A stretch of DNA of 41,151 nt from positions 1 to 41,151 of the IMG/VR virus record IMGVR_UViG_3300037264_001081; one strand, 5' to 3'. The notes beneath the pieces are model-generated. The model did not search any database. It saw nothing but the letters and a program-made list of their open reading frames with translations, and was not told the origin of the DNA. This DNA comes from a virus. Both the position numbers and the translations under genes were made by a program. Below, piece by piece: positions 1-5,215 of the stretch (position 1 is its first letter; each line of letters opens with the position of its first letter).

Positions 1-26
1 GAACGACCTGAACACCTTTCAATTTG

Positions 27-105
27 TTCATATGATGAACGTAACTCATAGGCGAAACTGGACAAGACAGAACTCACCGATGTAAATGAGTTATCTTGAC
101 GTTCA
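27..105. other. Inverted-repeat segment, possible structured RNA
   Basis: Bases 35-49 (TGAACGT then AACTCAT) can pair with ATGAGTT and ACGTTCA near 86-105, with a small bulge, enclosing about 36 nt. A competing small hairpin is GTTCAT/ATGAAC at 27-41. It lies upstream of the first tRNA and has no convincing reading frame. It may be part of an RNA gene that begins outside the window. No known RNA family is recognised. Confidence 0.3.
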
Positions 106-125
106 TTATATTTATAGCAACAACG

Positions 126-155
126 TGGTAGTGGACGCCTAGCGACTACTATCAC
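126..155 (+). other. Hairpin just upstream of first tRNA
   Basis: GTAGT and ACTAC pair around a 12-nt loop, extended by GTG/CAC at the outside. It is not followed by a T-tract, so it is not a standard terminator. Position 5 nt before the tRNA suggests a processing structure or a leader element; this is inference. Confidence 0.3.
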
Positions 156-160
156 AATTT

Positions 161-233
161 GCCCCTATAGACCAACGGTAGAGTCATTTGCCTTAAGAGC
201 AAAATAGTGTAGGTTCGAATCCTACTAGGGGTA
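161..233 (+). tRNA. tRNA-Leu (UAA anticodon), short variable loop
   Basis: A cloverleaf can be drawn: acceptor GCCCCTA with TAGGGGT (first pair G-U), three-pair D stem, anticodon stem TTTGC/GCAAA with loop CTTAAGA, and T stem GTAGG/CCTAC with loop TTCGAAT. The anticodon is UAA, nominally leucine, and the discriminator base is A as in leucine tRNAs. The variable region is only 5 nt, whereas bacterial tRNA-Leu normally has a long variable arm. CCA is not encoded. Confidence 0.85.
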
Positions 234-278
234 CAATAGAAGGAAATGATATATGTTGAATAGAAGACGCTTTCTAAA

Positions 279-335
279 GACGGTGGTGTAATTGGATACC
301 GATTTCTTCTTATCGAAAACATTATCAAATTGATG
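279..335 (+). pseudogene. Possible tRNA relic
   Basis: The stretch TGGTGTAATTGGA is the same D-arm sequence as in the Arg tRNA at 1340. It is followed by a CGAT/ATCG stem around an 8-nt loop TTCTTCTT, like an anticodon arm for UCU or a neighbour. No matching T arm or acceptor 3' half follows; the sequence runs into the ribosome site of the next gene. Best read as a decayed tRNA. Confidence 0.35.
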
Positions 336-348
336 AGGAGATAATATA

Positions 349-543
349 ATGTATCTTGACGATGGGACTTTGCTAACACATAACGAAGTTGCGGATTTGT
401 TTGAACGATTTAAGGTAATGCGATATAGAAAATGGAAAAATGAACGATTAAGATACAATGAGAATCCAGCGTGGTATTTATATCAGATTCAATTAAGAAA
501 GGATTTACAATTACTAACGAAGTATTTAAGACGTGGATTATAA
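349..543 (+). CDS. Small hypothetical protein (64 aa)
   Basis: The ATG is preceded by a good ribosome site (GAGGAG, 11 nt upstream). The product is basic and probably helical, rich in Arg, Lys, Leu and Tyr (for example NEVADLFERFKVMRYRKW), with no signal peptide or membrane segment. It sits between tRNA genes and directly before the RNase P-like RNA, whose 5' part begins at about its stop codon. I do not recognise the family. Short phage proteins in tRNA clusters are commonly accessory and poorly conserved. Confidence 0.7.
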   Translation: MYLDDGTLLTHNEVADLFERFKVMRYRKWKNERLRYNENPAWYLYQIQLRKDLQLLTKYLRRGL

Positions 544-544
544 C

Positions 545-792
545 AAGAGGACGAATCGCTCTACTCCAATATCGCAAGGATTGGAATGAGAGGAACATCC
601 GACCACACTAAGGGAAGGTGGGAGAATTTAAAATGGGCGAATTATCAGATAAATATAGTTATGCGTTAAAGGTGTTGTGTAAAAGGGTGTACGGTCATGA
701 AGATTTAAGTAAGGCCTACTTTTATGCACCATACATTGATTTGCAACTAAGTCGCCCCATTTATGATTCGACAGAACCACTAGTAGGTGTGC
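545..792 (+). ncRNA. rnpB: RNase P RNA-like catalytic RNA (reduced form)
   Basis: The segment carries signatures of bacterial RNase P RNA in the right order. CGAATC (552-557) pairs with GATTCG (765-770), as in helix P2. CTCT..TCCAAT pairs with ATTGGA..AGAG around a short loop, as in P3. Then comes GAGGAACATCCG, matching conserved region I (GAGGAAAGUCCG). CCAC/GTGG encloses ACTAAGGGAAG, as in P5. AAAGGTG...AAAAGGGTG resembles conserved region III, and AGTAAGGCC matches region IV. ACAGAACC follows directly after P2, as in region V. A P4 helix with the conserved bulged U can be drawn (CA-U-CCGAC with GTAGGTG, 783-789), though it lies a few nt further from ACAGAA than usual. The total is about 250 nt against 350-400 in bacteria, and P1 is not evident. 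RNase P removes tRNA 5' leaders, which fits the surrounding tRNAs. A weak 74-aa frame across the region is not protein-like. Confidence 0.75.
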
Positions 793-919
793 AACGCAAA
801 CAGTCTGAGGTTGACGTTCCCTTGACCAATGAGGACAGGTAGCGGCCAATAGAGAAATGATTCGATGCTTATTGAAGAATAAGTTAACAGAAGTTGGTGT
901 ACGCTCAGTTATAATACAT

Positions 920-991
920 TGGTCTATCTTTTAATTGGAAAGAAAATAGCCTCTGAAGCTATGAATTTTGGTTCGAGTCCAAATAGACCAG
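920..991 (+). tRNA. tRNA-Gln (CUG anticodon)
   Basis: Acceptor TGGTCTA pairs with TAGACCA. The D stem is CTTT/AAAG-like, the anticodon stem ATAGC/GCTAT holds loop CTCTGAA, and the T stem is TTTGG/CCAAA with loop TTCGAGT. The anticodon CUG reads CAG. The weak U1-A72 first pair and G73 discriminator are typical glutamine identity elements, which supports the assignment. Confidence 0.9.
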
Positions 992-1012
992 CAATCTAAG
1001 TGGAGATACAAT

Positions 1013-1336
1013 ATGATTCATTCGTGGGAACGGGGGATTTTGTGGGAAATTTTAGTACCAGCATTTACAAATGATGGTGTTAAGATTCAAGTTCCATTTC
1101 ACAAAGAGTGGGATGAAAGAGTTCGTAAACTTGCCGGTGGATTAACAATAATGAAAACGGGGATTGGAAATTGGATAAATGGTAATGAACTTTATATCGA
1201 AAGAACGATTCCTATAAGAATTTATTGCACAAAAAATCAAATTGACGTAATTGCAGATATCACTGCAAGTCATTATGGCCAAAAATCTATAATGTATTAT
1301 GCACTTAGTGATGATGTTTATATTAAACGATATTAA
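1013..1336 (+). CDS. Hypothetical protein (107 aa)
   Basis: The start is the ATG with GGAG 9 nt upstream; the frame is open further 5', but that part overlaps the Gln tRNA. The product begins MIHSWERGILWEILVPAF and looks like a compact alpha/beta protein with no membrane segment. The C-terminal half (IPIRIYC...IADITASHYGQKSIMYYALSDDVYI) alternates strand-like and helix-like stretches. I do not recognise the family. It is flanked on both sides by tRNA genes and probably belongs to the same transcript. Confidence 0.7.
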   Translation: MIHSWERGILWEILVPAFTNDGVKIQVPFHKEWDERVRKLAGGLTIMKTGIGNWINGNELYIERTIPIRIYCTKNQIDVIADITASHYGQKSIMYYALSDDVYIKRY

Positions 1337-1339
1337 AAT

Positions 1340-1412
1340 GGCCCATTGGTGTAATTGGACAGCATGTGAGTTTCCTAAACTTACGATTCGAGTTCGAATC
1401 TCGAATGGGCTA
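1340..1412 (+). tRNA. tRNA-Arg (CCU anticodon)
   Basis: Acceptor GGCCCAT pairs with ATGGGCT (G-U first pair). Anticodon stem TGAGT/ACTTA holds loop TTCCTAA, giving anticodon CCU, which reads AGG. The T stem TCGAG/CTCGA has loop TTCGAAT. Discriminator is A and CCA is not encoded. The D-arm sequence is repeated in the tRNA relic at 279. Confidence 0.88.
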
Positions 1413-1436
1413 CAATGATAAAACGCACAGTAATAT

Positions 1437-1509
1437 CCGCCTATAGTTCAATTGTGAAGAACAATGGTCTCTAAAACCACGAATGCGGGTCCGACCCCCG
1501 TTAGGCGGT
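1437..1509 (+). tRNA. Amber suppressor tRNA (CUA anticodon)
   Basis: Acceptor CCGCCTA pairs perfectly with TAGGCGG. D stem is GTTC/GAAC. The anticodon stem TGGT/ACCA, with an A-C mismatch at its outer end, holds a 7-nt loop CTCTAAA. The T stem GCGGG/CCCGT has loop TCCGACC. Positions 34-36 are therefore CUA, complementary to the stop codon UAG. The loop differs by one base from the Gln tRNA loop CTCTGAA. The amino acid cannot be read from the sequence: C1-G72 and a U discriminator do not point clearly to one synthetase. Confidence 0.75.
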
Positions 1510-1543
1510 CTATTTTAATTCACAATTCCTATCATTATTTTAT

Positions 1544-1589
1544 GGAGAATACCATGAGATAGCCCCACAACAGGTCACCTAGTTTGTAA
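1544..1589 (+). other. Micro-ORF ATG-AGA-TAG with ribosome site
   Basis: GGAG at 1544-1547 is well placed before ATG (1554), which is followed by AGA and then TAG. If the amber codon were read through, translation would continue nine more sense codons to TAA at 1587. It lies directly after the CUA tRNA. It may be chance, or a tiny sensor of amber decoding; nothing else is seen in 1510-1641. Confidence 0.2.
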
Positions 1590-1641
1590 TCTCGTTTTAA
1601 CAATTCACTAAACAAGAAACGTTAACATGGAGATTACAATA

Positions 1642-1947
1642 ATGAAAACAATACATGAGTTTAAAGAGATGCAGAAAACATCTGCATTGGAAATCAGAAC
1701 ACAAAAAGATGAAGTAAAGAAAACGCAACGAGAAAAGAAGTATGCGGGTATATTGCAATGCAAATTGATATCGGCAAAAAAACAATATAGGTTGAATCAC
1801 ATTGCATATTCTCTTTTGAAAGGACGGTTATACGAACAGATTGAACAAAAGACGAAAGAACAAAACAAACTTACGGACTACGACTGGGAAACGGTTGAGA
1901 AAATCAAAAATGAATACTCCCAAAAAGATGTATGTGTTAGTGCGTAA
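1642..1947 (+). CDS. Hypothetical Lys-rich helical protein (101 aa)
   Basis: The ATG at 1642 is chosen because GGAG lies 8-9 nt upstream; an in-frame ATG at 1627 has no ribosome site. The product is very rich in Lys, Glu and Gln (MKTIHEFKEMQKTSALEIR...) and is predicted mostly helical, probably partly coiled coil. The end overlaps the start of the Pth2-like gene by 38 nt, suggesting coupled translation. No family recognised. Confidence 0.65.
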   Translation: MKTIHEFKEMQKTSALEIRTQKDEVKKTQREKKYAGILQCKLISAKKQYRLNHIAYSLLKGRLYEQIEQKTKEQNKLTDYDWETVEKIKNEYSQKDVCVSA

Positions 1948-2224
1948 GGATTTGGATGCAGTCTATAGAATGGTTCAAGGTTCACACGCTCTTGCGGAGT
2001 TCTTTTTGAGGTTTCCAAAAACAACGCACGAATGGAATAATAAAACCATTGTTTTCTTAGGTGTTCGGAACGAATCGTCTTTGAAACTGATTGCATACAA
2101 ATTACAGTTGAAAAACAAAGAATTTTCCGAATTTTGTGAGGAAGATTTGAATTTGCAATTAACATCTATTGCATGTTATGATGATGGTAGAATTTTCAAA
2201 GACTTATCATCAGTAACAGTGTAA
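1910..2224 (+). CDS. Pth2-like peptidyl-tRNA hydrolase family protein
   Basis: The 104-aa product has the pattern of the small Pth2 fold as found in phages. It opens with a strand MYVLVRKDL, then a helix with the signature QGSHALAEFFL, then a strand with NNKTIVFLGV, and ends with a strand-rich LTSIACYDDGRIFKDL. Pth2 enzymes hydrolyse peptidyl-tRNA and so recycle tRNA after abortive translation. The His in GSHA corresponds to the conserved AHA-type motif of the family. I use the ATG at 1910; the next in-frame ATG (1928) has no ribosome site. Context (tRNAs, tmRNA, RNase P-like RNA) fits a translation role. Enzyme activity is inferred, as some phage members of this fold are uncharacterised. Confidence 0.6.
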   Translation: MNTPKKMYVLVRKDLDAVYRMVQGSHALAEFFLRFPKTTHEWNNKTIVFLGVRNESSLKLIAYKLQLKNKEFSEFCEEDLNLQLTSIACYDDGRIFKDLSSVTV

Positions 2225-2233
2225 GTTGCAGGC

Positions 2234-2306
2234 GGGCACATAGTTTAACGGAAAAACATTTGATTCACATTCAAAAGACGTATAGGTTCGATTCCTATTG
2301 TGCTCA
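2234..2306 (+). tRNA. tRNA-Val (CAC anticodon)
   Basis: Acceptor GGGCACA pairs with TGTGCTC (one G-U). D stem is GTTT/AAAC. Anticodon stem TTTGA/TCAAA has loop TTCACAT, giving CAC, which reads GUG. T stem ATAGG/CCTAT has loop TTCGATT. Discriminator A fits valine. Confidence 0.9.
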
Positions 2307-2314
2307 CAAAATAC

Positions 2315-2343
2315 TTGACTTTTTCAGAAAAATTGTTTATATT
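2315..2343 (+). promoter_or_regulatory. Strong sigma70-type promoter before tRNA-Glu
   Basis: TTGACT and TATATT are separated by exactly 17 nt. The promoter lies between tRNA-Val and tRNA-Glu and would drive the rest of the RNA cluster. A TATTTATA motif overlaps its -10 region (2340-2347). Confidence 0.7.
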
Positions 2344-2355
2344 TATATATGAGAT

Positions 2356-2429
2356 GCCGCATTAGTGGAAATGATTAACACATCTGTCTCTCACACAGAA
2401 GATTAGGGGTTTGAGCCCCCTATGCGGTA
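2356..2429 (+). tRNA. tRNA-Glu (CUC anticodon)
   Basis: Acceptor GCCGCAT pairs with ATGCGGT (G-U first pair). D stem GTG/CAC. Anticodon stem TCTGT/ACAGA has loop CTCTCAC, giving CUC, which reads GAG. T stem AGGGG/CCCCT has loop TTTGAGC. Discriminator A. Confidence 0.88.
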
Positions 2430-2436
2430 CTAAATC

Positions 2437-2509
2437 GGACGTTTAGTTTAACGGCAGAGAATTCCGGTTCGACACACCGGGGACAATGGTTCGATTCCAT
2501 TAACGTCCA
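2437..2509 (+). tRNA. tRNA, anticodon uncertain (GAC by position)
   Basis: Acceptor GGACGTT pairs perfectly with AACGTCC and T stem AATGG/CCATT has loop TTCGATT. The anticodon stem CCGGT/ACCGG is perfect, but its 7-nt loop is TCGACAC. This puts C instead of the near-universal U at position 33 and gives GAC (Val) by position. If the inner T-A pair is not formed the loop has 9 nt and other readings are possible. The D stem is weak. Possibly a decaying or unusual tRNA. Confidence 0.65.
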
Positions 2510-2533
2510 CAACAATAATAAGAAAGGATACAT

Positions 2534-2725
2534 ATGTCAACACAGAGAAAAAAGAATCACAGAAGACATACAGAACGATTAACGTATGGTGGTTTTATCA
2601 ATGACTTTACGAATACATTTGCAGAAAATATTTCGAAAATTACTATCACTAAAGATGCACCGTATGGTATGCTTGCGGAGTGGAATAAAAAATATGATAT
2701 CGTGTGTCAAGTGGAAGTAAAGTAA
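2534..2725 (+). CDS. Small hypothetical protein (63 aa)
   Basis: AAAGGA lies 6 nt before the ATG. The N-terminus is strongly basic (STQRKKNHRRHTERL), followed by a more ordinary mixed region ending KKYDIVCQVEVK. The basic start suggests nucleic acid binding, but no family is recognised. It is flanked by tRNA genes. Confidence 0.65.
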   Translation: MSTQRKKNHRRHTERLTYGGFINDFTNTFAENISKITITKDAPYGMLAEWNKKYDIVCQVEVK

Positions 2726-2758
2726 GGCCTAACTTATTTTACTTTGGTAATATGAATG

Positions 2759-2837
2759 GCCCCCGTAGTCGAGTATGGCTTCGAACCATTTAATCGTAAC
2801 GGAACTGAAAATACGGGTTCAAATCCTGTCGGGGGTA
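2759..2837 (+). tRNA. Non-canonical tRNA-like element
   Basis: The acceptor is strong, GCCCCCG with CGGGGGT, and the T arm is standard (ACGGG/CCTGT, loop TTCAAAT). The middle does not fold normally. Either a bulged D stem GTCG/CGaAC is followed by CCATT/AACGG with loop TAATCGT (no U33), or ATGG/CCAT holds loop CTTCGAA (anticodon UCG, Arg) with almost no D arm and a 20-nt variable region. I cannot assign an anticodon. It may be a pseudo-tRNA or a tRNA-like RNA with another role. Confidence 0.45.
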
Positions 2838-2866
2838 CTAATGTCTACCTTTTACATATATTTGGA

Positions 2867-3067
2867 GTGGATGTAATATGTGTAACTGAGCCCGCAGTAA
2901 ACACCACCGTTCACTGGGACTATCGTAGACAGTTCTTTGACATAATAGGTGAGGTCGTAGTTGATGATTATCATACTGGTATAACGATAAATCAATCAAT
3001 ACTATCGGCTCCGATACAAGGAGGGGAGCTAAAAATAGAGATACCTCTACATTATCAATTCGCATAA
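2867..3067 (+). CDS. Doubtful small ORF
   Basis: The C-terminal part (DIIGEVVVDDYHTGITIN..., ELKIEIPLHYQFA) looks protein-like, but the upstream part of the frame runs through the tRNA-like element, so the start is unclear. A GTG at 2867 has no ribosome site. The only ATG with a GGAG in place (2878) is out of frame and stops after three codons; a +1 shift at that stop would enter this frame. Could also be non-coding. Confidence 0.3.
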   Translation: MDVICVTEPAVNTTVHWDYRRQFFDIIGEVVVDDYHTGITINQSILSAPIQGGELKIEIPLHYQFA

Positions 3068-3321
3068 TTGGTAATGTGTTTCTAGTATCAATTCGATGCG
3101 GAGTTGTTATTAGACTCATACTACAGTAGTTAGTGTGGGGTTTCGCGGATGCAAACATTCGGGATTGTTCTGTTTCGGACTGACCATTCAGATTAAAAAT
3201 GGTTCGGTAAGTAACTGCAAAACGGTGAACATCGTGACGGTAAATAGACATTAGTTTGTGAAAACTCGTAGCAATACGAATGTCATTCGTCAACAAATTT
3301 TATTTCACCTATTATTCATCT
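3068..3321 (+). other. Intergenic stretch without convincing gene
   Basis: No supported coding frame on the + strand. A 152-aa minus-strand frame (2838-3296) has no ribosome site and unnatural composition. Small hairpins occur, such as CGAAT/ATTCG near 3277-3290. It ends in a strong terminator, so it is the 3' part of a transcript: either a long untranslated tail or an unrecognised RNA. Confidence 0.4.
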
Positions 3322-3358
3322 AAAGGCAATGGGAAATCTCATTGCCTTTTGTTGTTTT
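3322..3358 (+). terminator. Rho-independent terminator
   Basis: AAAGGCAATG pairs with CATTGCCTTT around a short loop, followed by a T-rich tract (TTTTGTTGTTTTT). It closes the tRNA-rich transcript. Confidence 0.85.
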
Positions 3359-3364
3359 TACCTA

Positions 3365-3393
3365 TTGACTTTCTCGTTTTAATTTGTTATATT
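3365..3393 (+). promoter_or_regulatory. Sigma70-type promoter
   Basis: TTGACT, 17-nt spacer, TATATT. It starts directly after the terminator at 3322-3358 and 20 nt before the HAD-like gene. The spacer end and -10 (AATTTGTTATATTA) are shared with the promoters at 11466 and 31292. Confidence 0.8.
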
Positions 3394-3412
3394 ATATATT
3401 GAAAGGAAACGT

Positions 3413-3889
3413 ATGAAGGTGTTATTTCTCGATATTGACGGGGTTCTGGTTACACGAAATGCGTGGGCAAAATTCGGGCCAATTCGTGATATGTTTGGTC
3501 ATATTTTTGACCCTGATGCCGTTGCACAATTAAAACGTGTGATTGACGAAACACGCGCAAGGATTGTTGTTTCATCGTCATGGAAATGTGTTCCTGGTAG
3601 TAACGGACTTGCGGAAATGAGAATGCTGTGGGCGTCTAGAAGTTTGCCCGGAGATGTATTTAGTGTAACACCAAATGTAAGTTCGGACGAACGCGGTGAA
3701 GAAATTGATATGTGGTTACGAACCAATGAAGAACCTATAGAGCAATTTGCTATTGTAGACGATGATGTTATGGGCATTACAAATTTTCAAATGTCACATT
3801 TTGTGAAAACGAATTTTAAGGATGGTCTGACAAAGGAAAAAGCAGACGAATTAATTGCGTTGTTGAACAATAAGAAAGATATAGAATGA
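3413..3889 (+). CDS. HAD-fold hydrolase-like protein
   Basis: The 158-aa product begins MKVLFLDIDGVL, the HAD motif I with the nucleophile Asp and the second Asp two residues on. VVSSSWK (about residue 48) matches motif II (Ser), and AIVDDDV (about residue 118) matches motif IV. This is the layout of small HAD domains such as those in phage RNA/DNA repair and nucleotide phosphatases. The substrate cannot be read from sequence. The ribosome site AAAGGA precedes the ATG. It is first in the operon after the 3365 promoter, and its stop overlaps the next ATG (ATGA). Confidence 0.75.
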   Translation: MKVLFLDIDGVLVTRNAWAKFGPIRDMFGHIFDPDAVAQLKRVIDETRARIVVSSSWKCVPGSNGLAEMRMLWASRSLPGDVFSVTPNVSSDERGEEIDMWLRTNEEPIEQFAIVDDDVMGITNFQMSHFVKTNFKDGLTKEKADELIALLNNKKDIE

Positions 3890-4365
3890 CATTCGCATCA
3901 AATTACTCGTACAATGATTATAATAAACTAATACTCCACTGTACAAGTGATGGTCATAATAAGTATTATGAAATGACTCATACCAAAACTGGAAGAAAAT
4001 GGACTGCACGATGGGGTAGATTCGGTAATCGCGGCCAAACGAAAGTATATGACCAAGTAGAGTGGACAGAAAAGTTACAAGAAAAATTAGATAAAGGGTA
4101 TTTACTTGTGGGGTCGGTATCATTTTCATCACTAATCAAATCAGCATCAGCACCAATAGTTCTAGAAAAACATGAAGATGTTGATGATGTAATTTTGGAA
4201 AAGGTGGGTCAAGTATTGCGCGTGATTGGCGATAACCACGAAGAATCTACACATGTTCATGATATATATTCGAAATATTACACAGATGGTGTTATATTTA
4301 AATCAGATTTAGAATTGTTGAATACGATATACAGAAAAGAGAAAAACAGTGTGCCCGTCTTTTAA
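3886..4365 (+). CDS. WGR-domain protein
   Basis: Residues about 10-75 match the WGR domain: KLILHCTSDGHNKYYEM, then RKWTARWGRFGNRGQTK with the W-G-R signature, then EWTEKLQEKLDKGY. WGR domains occur in PARPs and bacterial proteins and are thought to bind nucleic acid. The C-terminal half (from about residue 95) is helical and resembles that of the next protein: VILEKVGQVLRVI here against ILHKIDIVLSVLQ there, and KSDLELLNTIYRK against KSDMEYMNDVFRKY. The two genes overlap by 17 nt if the GTG start is used. No catalytic domain is seen, so a DNA-end or nick-binding role is only inferred. Confidence 0.7.
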   Translation: MTFASNYSYNDYNKLILHCTSDGHNKYYEMTHTKTGRKWTARWGRFGNRGQTKVYDQVEWTEKLQEKLDKGYLLVGSVSFSSLIKSASAPIVLEKHEDVDDVILEKVGQVLRVIGDNHEESTHVHDIYSKYYTDGVIFKSDLELLNTIYRKEKNSVPVF

Positions 4366-4825
4366 ACAACTAAGAAATGAAATGTCGGGGTCTTCTATTT
4401 TTTCGAGTGGGAGTGGTGATGCAAGCGCGGTGGTTGTGGTGAATGACACCCACAATCAAACGTTAGATGTTCTGATTGAAAAATTAAAATATGAATTTAA
4501 TAAACCGGGCGAATATGGTTATCAAATTGGTGTAGACCCTGCAGTTGATGAAAAAGATAAGACCGTTGACGCAGACACCACTATATTGCACAAAATAGAC
4601 ATTGTGCTTAGTGTGTTGCAACATACCACCGATAACACAGAGGAAACTCAAGACGCTCTTATAAAAGTTCATGGAATACAATTAACATACAAGATACATG
4701 GTGAAATTAGTAAATCTGATATGGAATATATGAATGATGTGTTTAGAAAATACCGCCACAAGCAAAGTGTAGATAAAAATACATTAGATATTTTGAAACG
4801 ACAGTTTGAACAGTTTAACATATAA
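4349..4825 (+). CDS. Hypothetical protein sharing a C-terminal domain with the WGR protein
   Basis: The start is a GTG with AGAG upstream, inside the end of the WGR gene; an in-frame ATG at 4382 is an alternative with a weak ribosome site. The N-terminus is Ser/Gly-rich and low-complexity (SGSSIFSSGSGDAS). The helical C-terminal half from about residue 72 mirrors that of the WGR protein, so the pair probably arose by duplication of that domain. They may form a complex or compete for the same partner. No WGR motif is present here. Function unknown. Confidence 0.6.
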   Translation: MCPSFKQLRNEMSGSSIFSSGSGDASAVVVVNDTHNQTLDVLIEKLKYEFNKPGEYGYQIGVDPAVDEKDKTVDADTTILHKIDIVLSVLQHTTDNTEETQDALIKVHGIQLTYKIHGEISKSDMEYMNDVFRKYRHKQSVDKNTLDILKRQFEQFNI

Positions 4826-4836
4826 AGGAATACACA

Positions 4837-5124
4837 ATGGCAAAACAAGAATTTCCAATTGAGATTGGTAAGGCCGATAAAAACAAAACAGAAGTAATTG
4901 TAGTCAATGTTTCTCAATATAAGGGAAAAAAGTTTATTGACGCGCGAGTGAATTTCAGAGACAGAGAAGACCCCGACAAATTGATTCCAACGAAGAAGGG
5001 TCTAACGTTGTCCATGAAAACGTTTGAACCTGTTATGAAATTGCTTTTGGTCGCATACAAACAACTCCAAGAATTGGATGAAAAAACGGCTACAGAAGAT
5101 GATTCAGAAGTTTCTGAACCATAA
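4837..5124 (+). CDS. PC4/p15-like ssDNA-binding protein
   Basis: The 95-aa product matches the PC4 (transcriptional coactivator p15) fold. A strand region EVIVVNVSQYKGKKFIDARV is followed by RDREDPDKLIPTKKGLTLS and the C-terminal helix FEPVMKLLLVAYKQL. The PTKKGLTLS segment is the family signature. PC4-like proteins bind ssDNA as dimers and act in transcription or recombination. The C-terminus is acidic (ATEDDSEVSEP), like phage ssDNA-binding proteins that contact partners through an acidic tail. AAGGA precedes the ATG. It ends the operon begun at 3413. Confidence 0.7.
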   Translation: MAKQEFPIEIGKADKNKTEVIVVNVSQYKGKKFIDARVNFRDREDPDKLIPTKKGLTLSMKTFEPVMKLLLVAYKQLQELDEKTATEDDSEVSEP

Positions 5125-5215
5125 TGTTTTGTAGAAATGGTTATATTTATTATTGTGGAGTAGAAAGGCATCCACGTTAAATAAAGTCCTTTCCTAGTTG
5201 AACCACGAATAAAAT

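Noticed and set aside
85-116. TTGACG close to TATATT as a promoter
   Set aside because: Spacing between the two boxes is about 5 nt, far too short for a sigma70 promoter; only the TATTTATA core is of note.
618-842. 74-aa + strand ORF
   Set aside because: Lies almost wholly inside the RNase P-like RNA, has unnatural composition, and the conserved RNA motifs explain the sequence better.
2838-3296. 152-aa minus-strand ORF
   Set aside because: No ribosome site, odd composition (many Arg, His, Leu and Ser without domain pattern), and it opposes the transcript that ends at the 3322 terminator.
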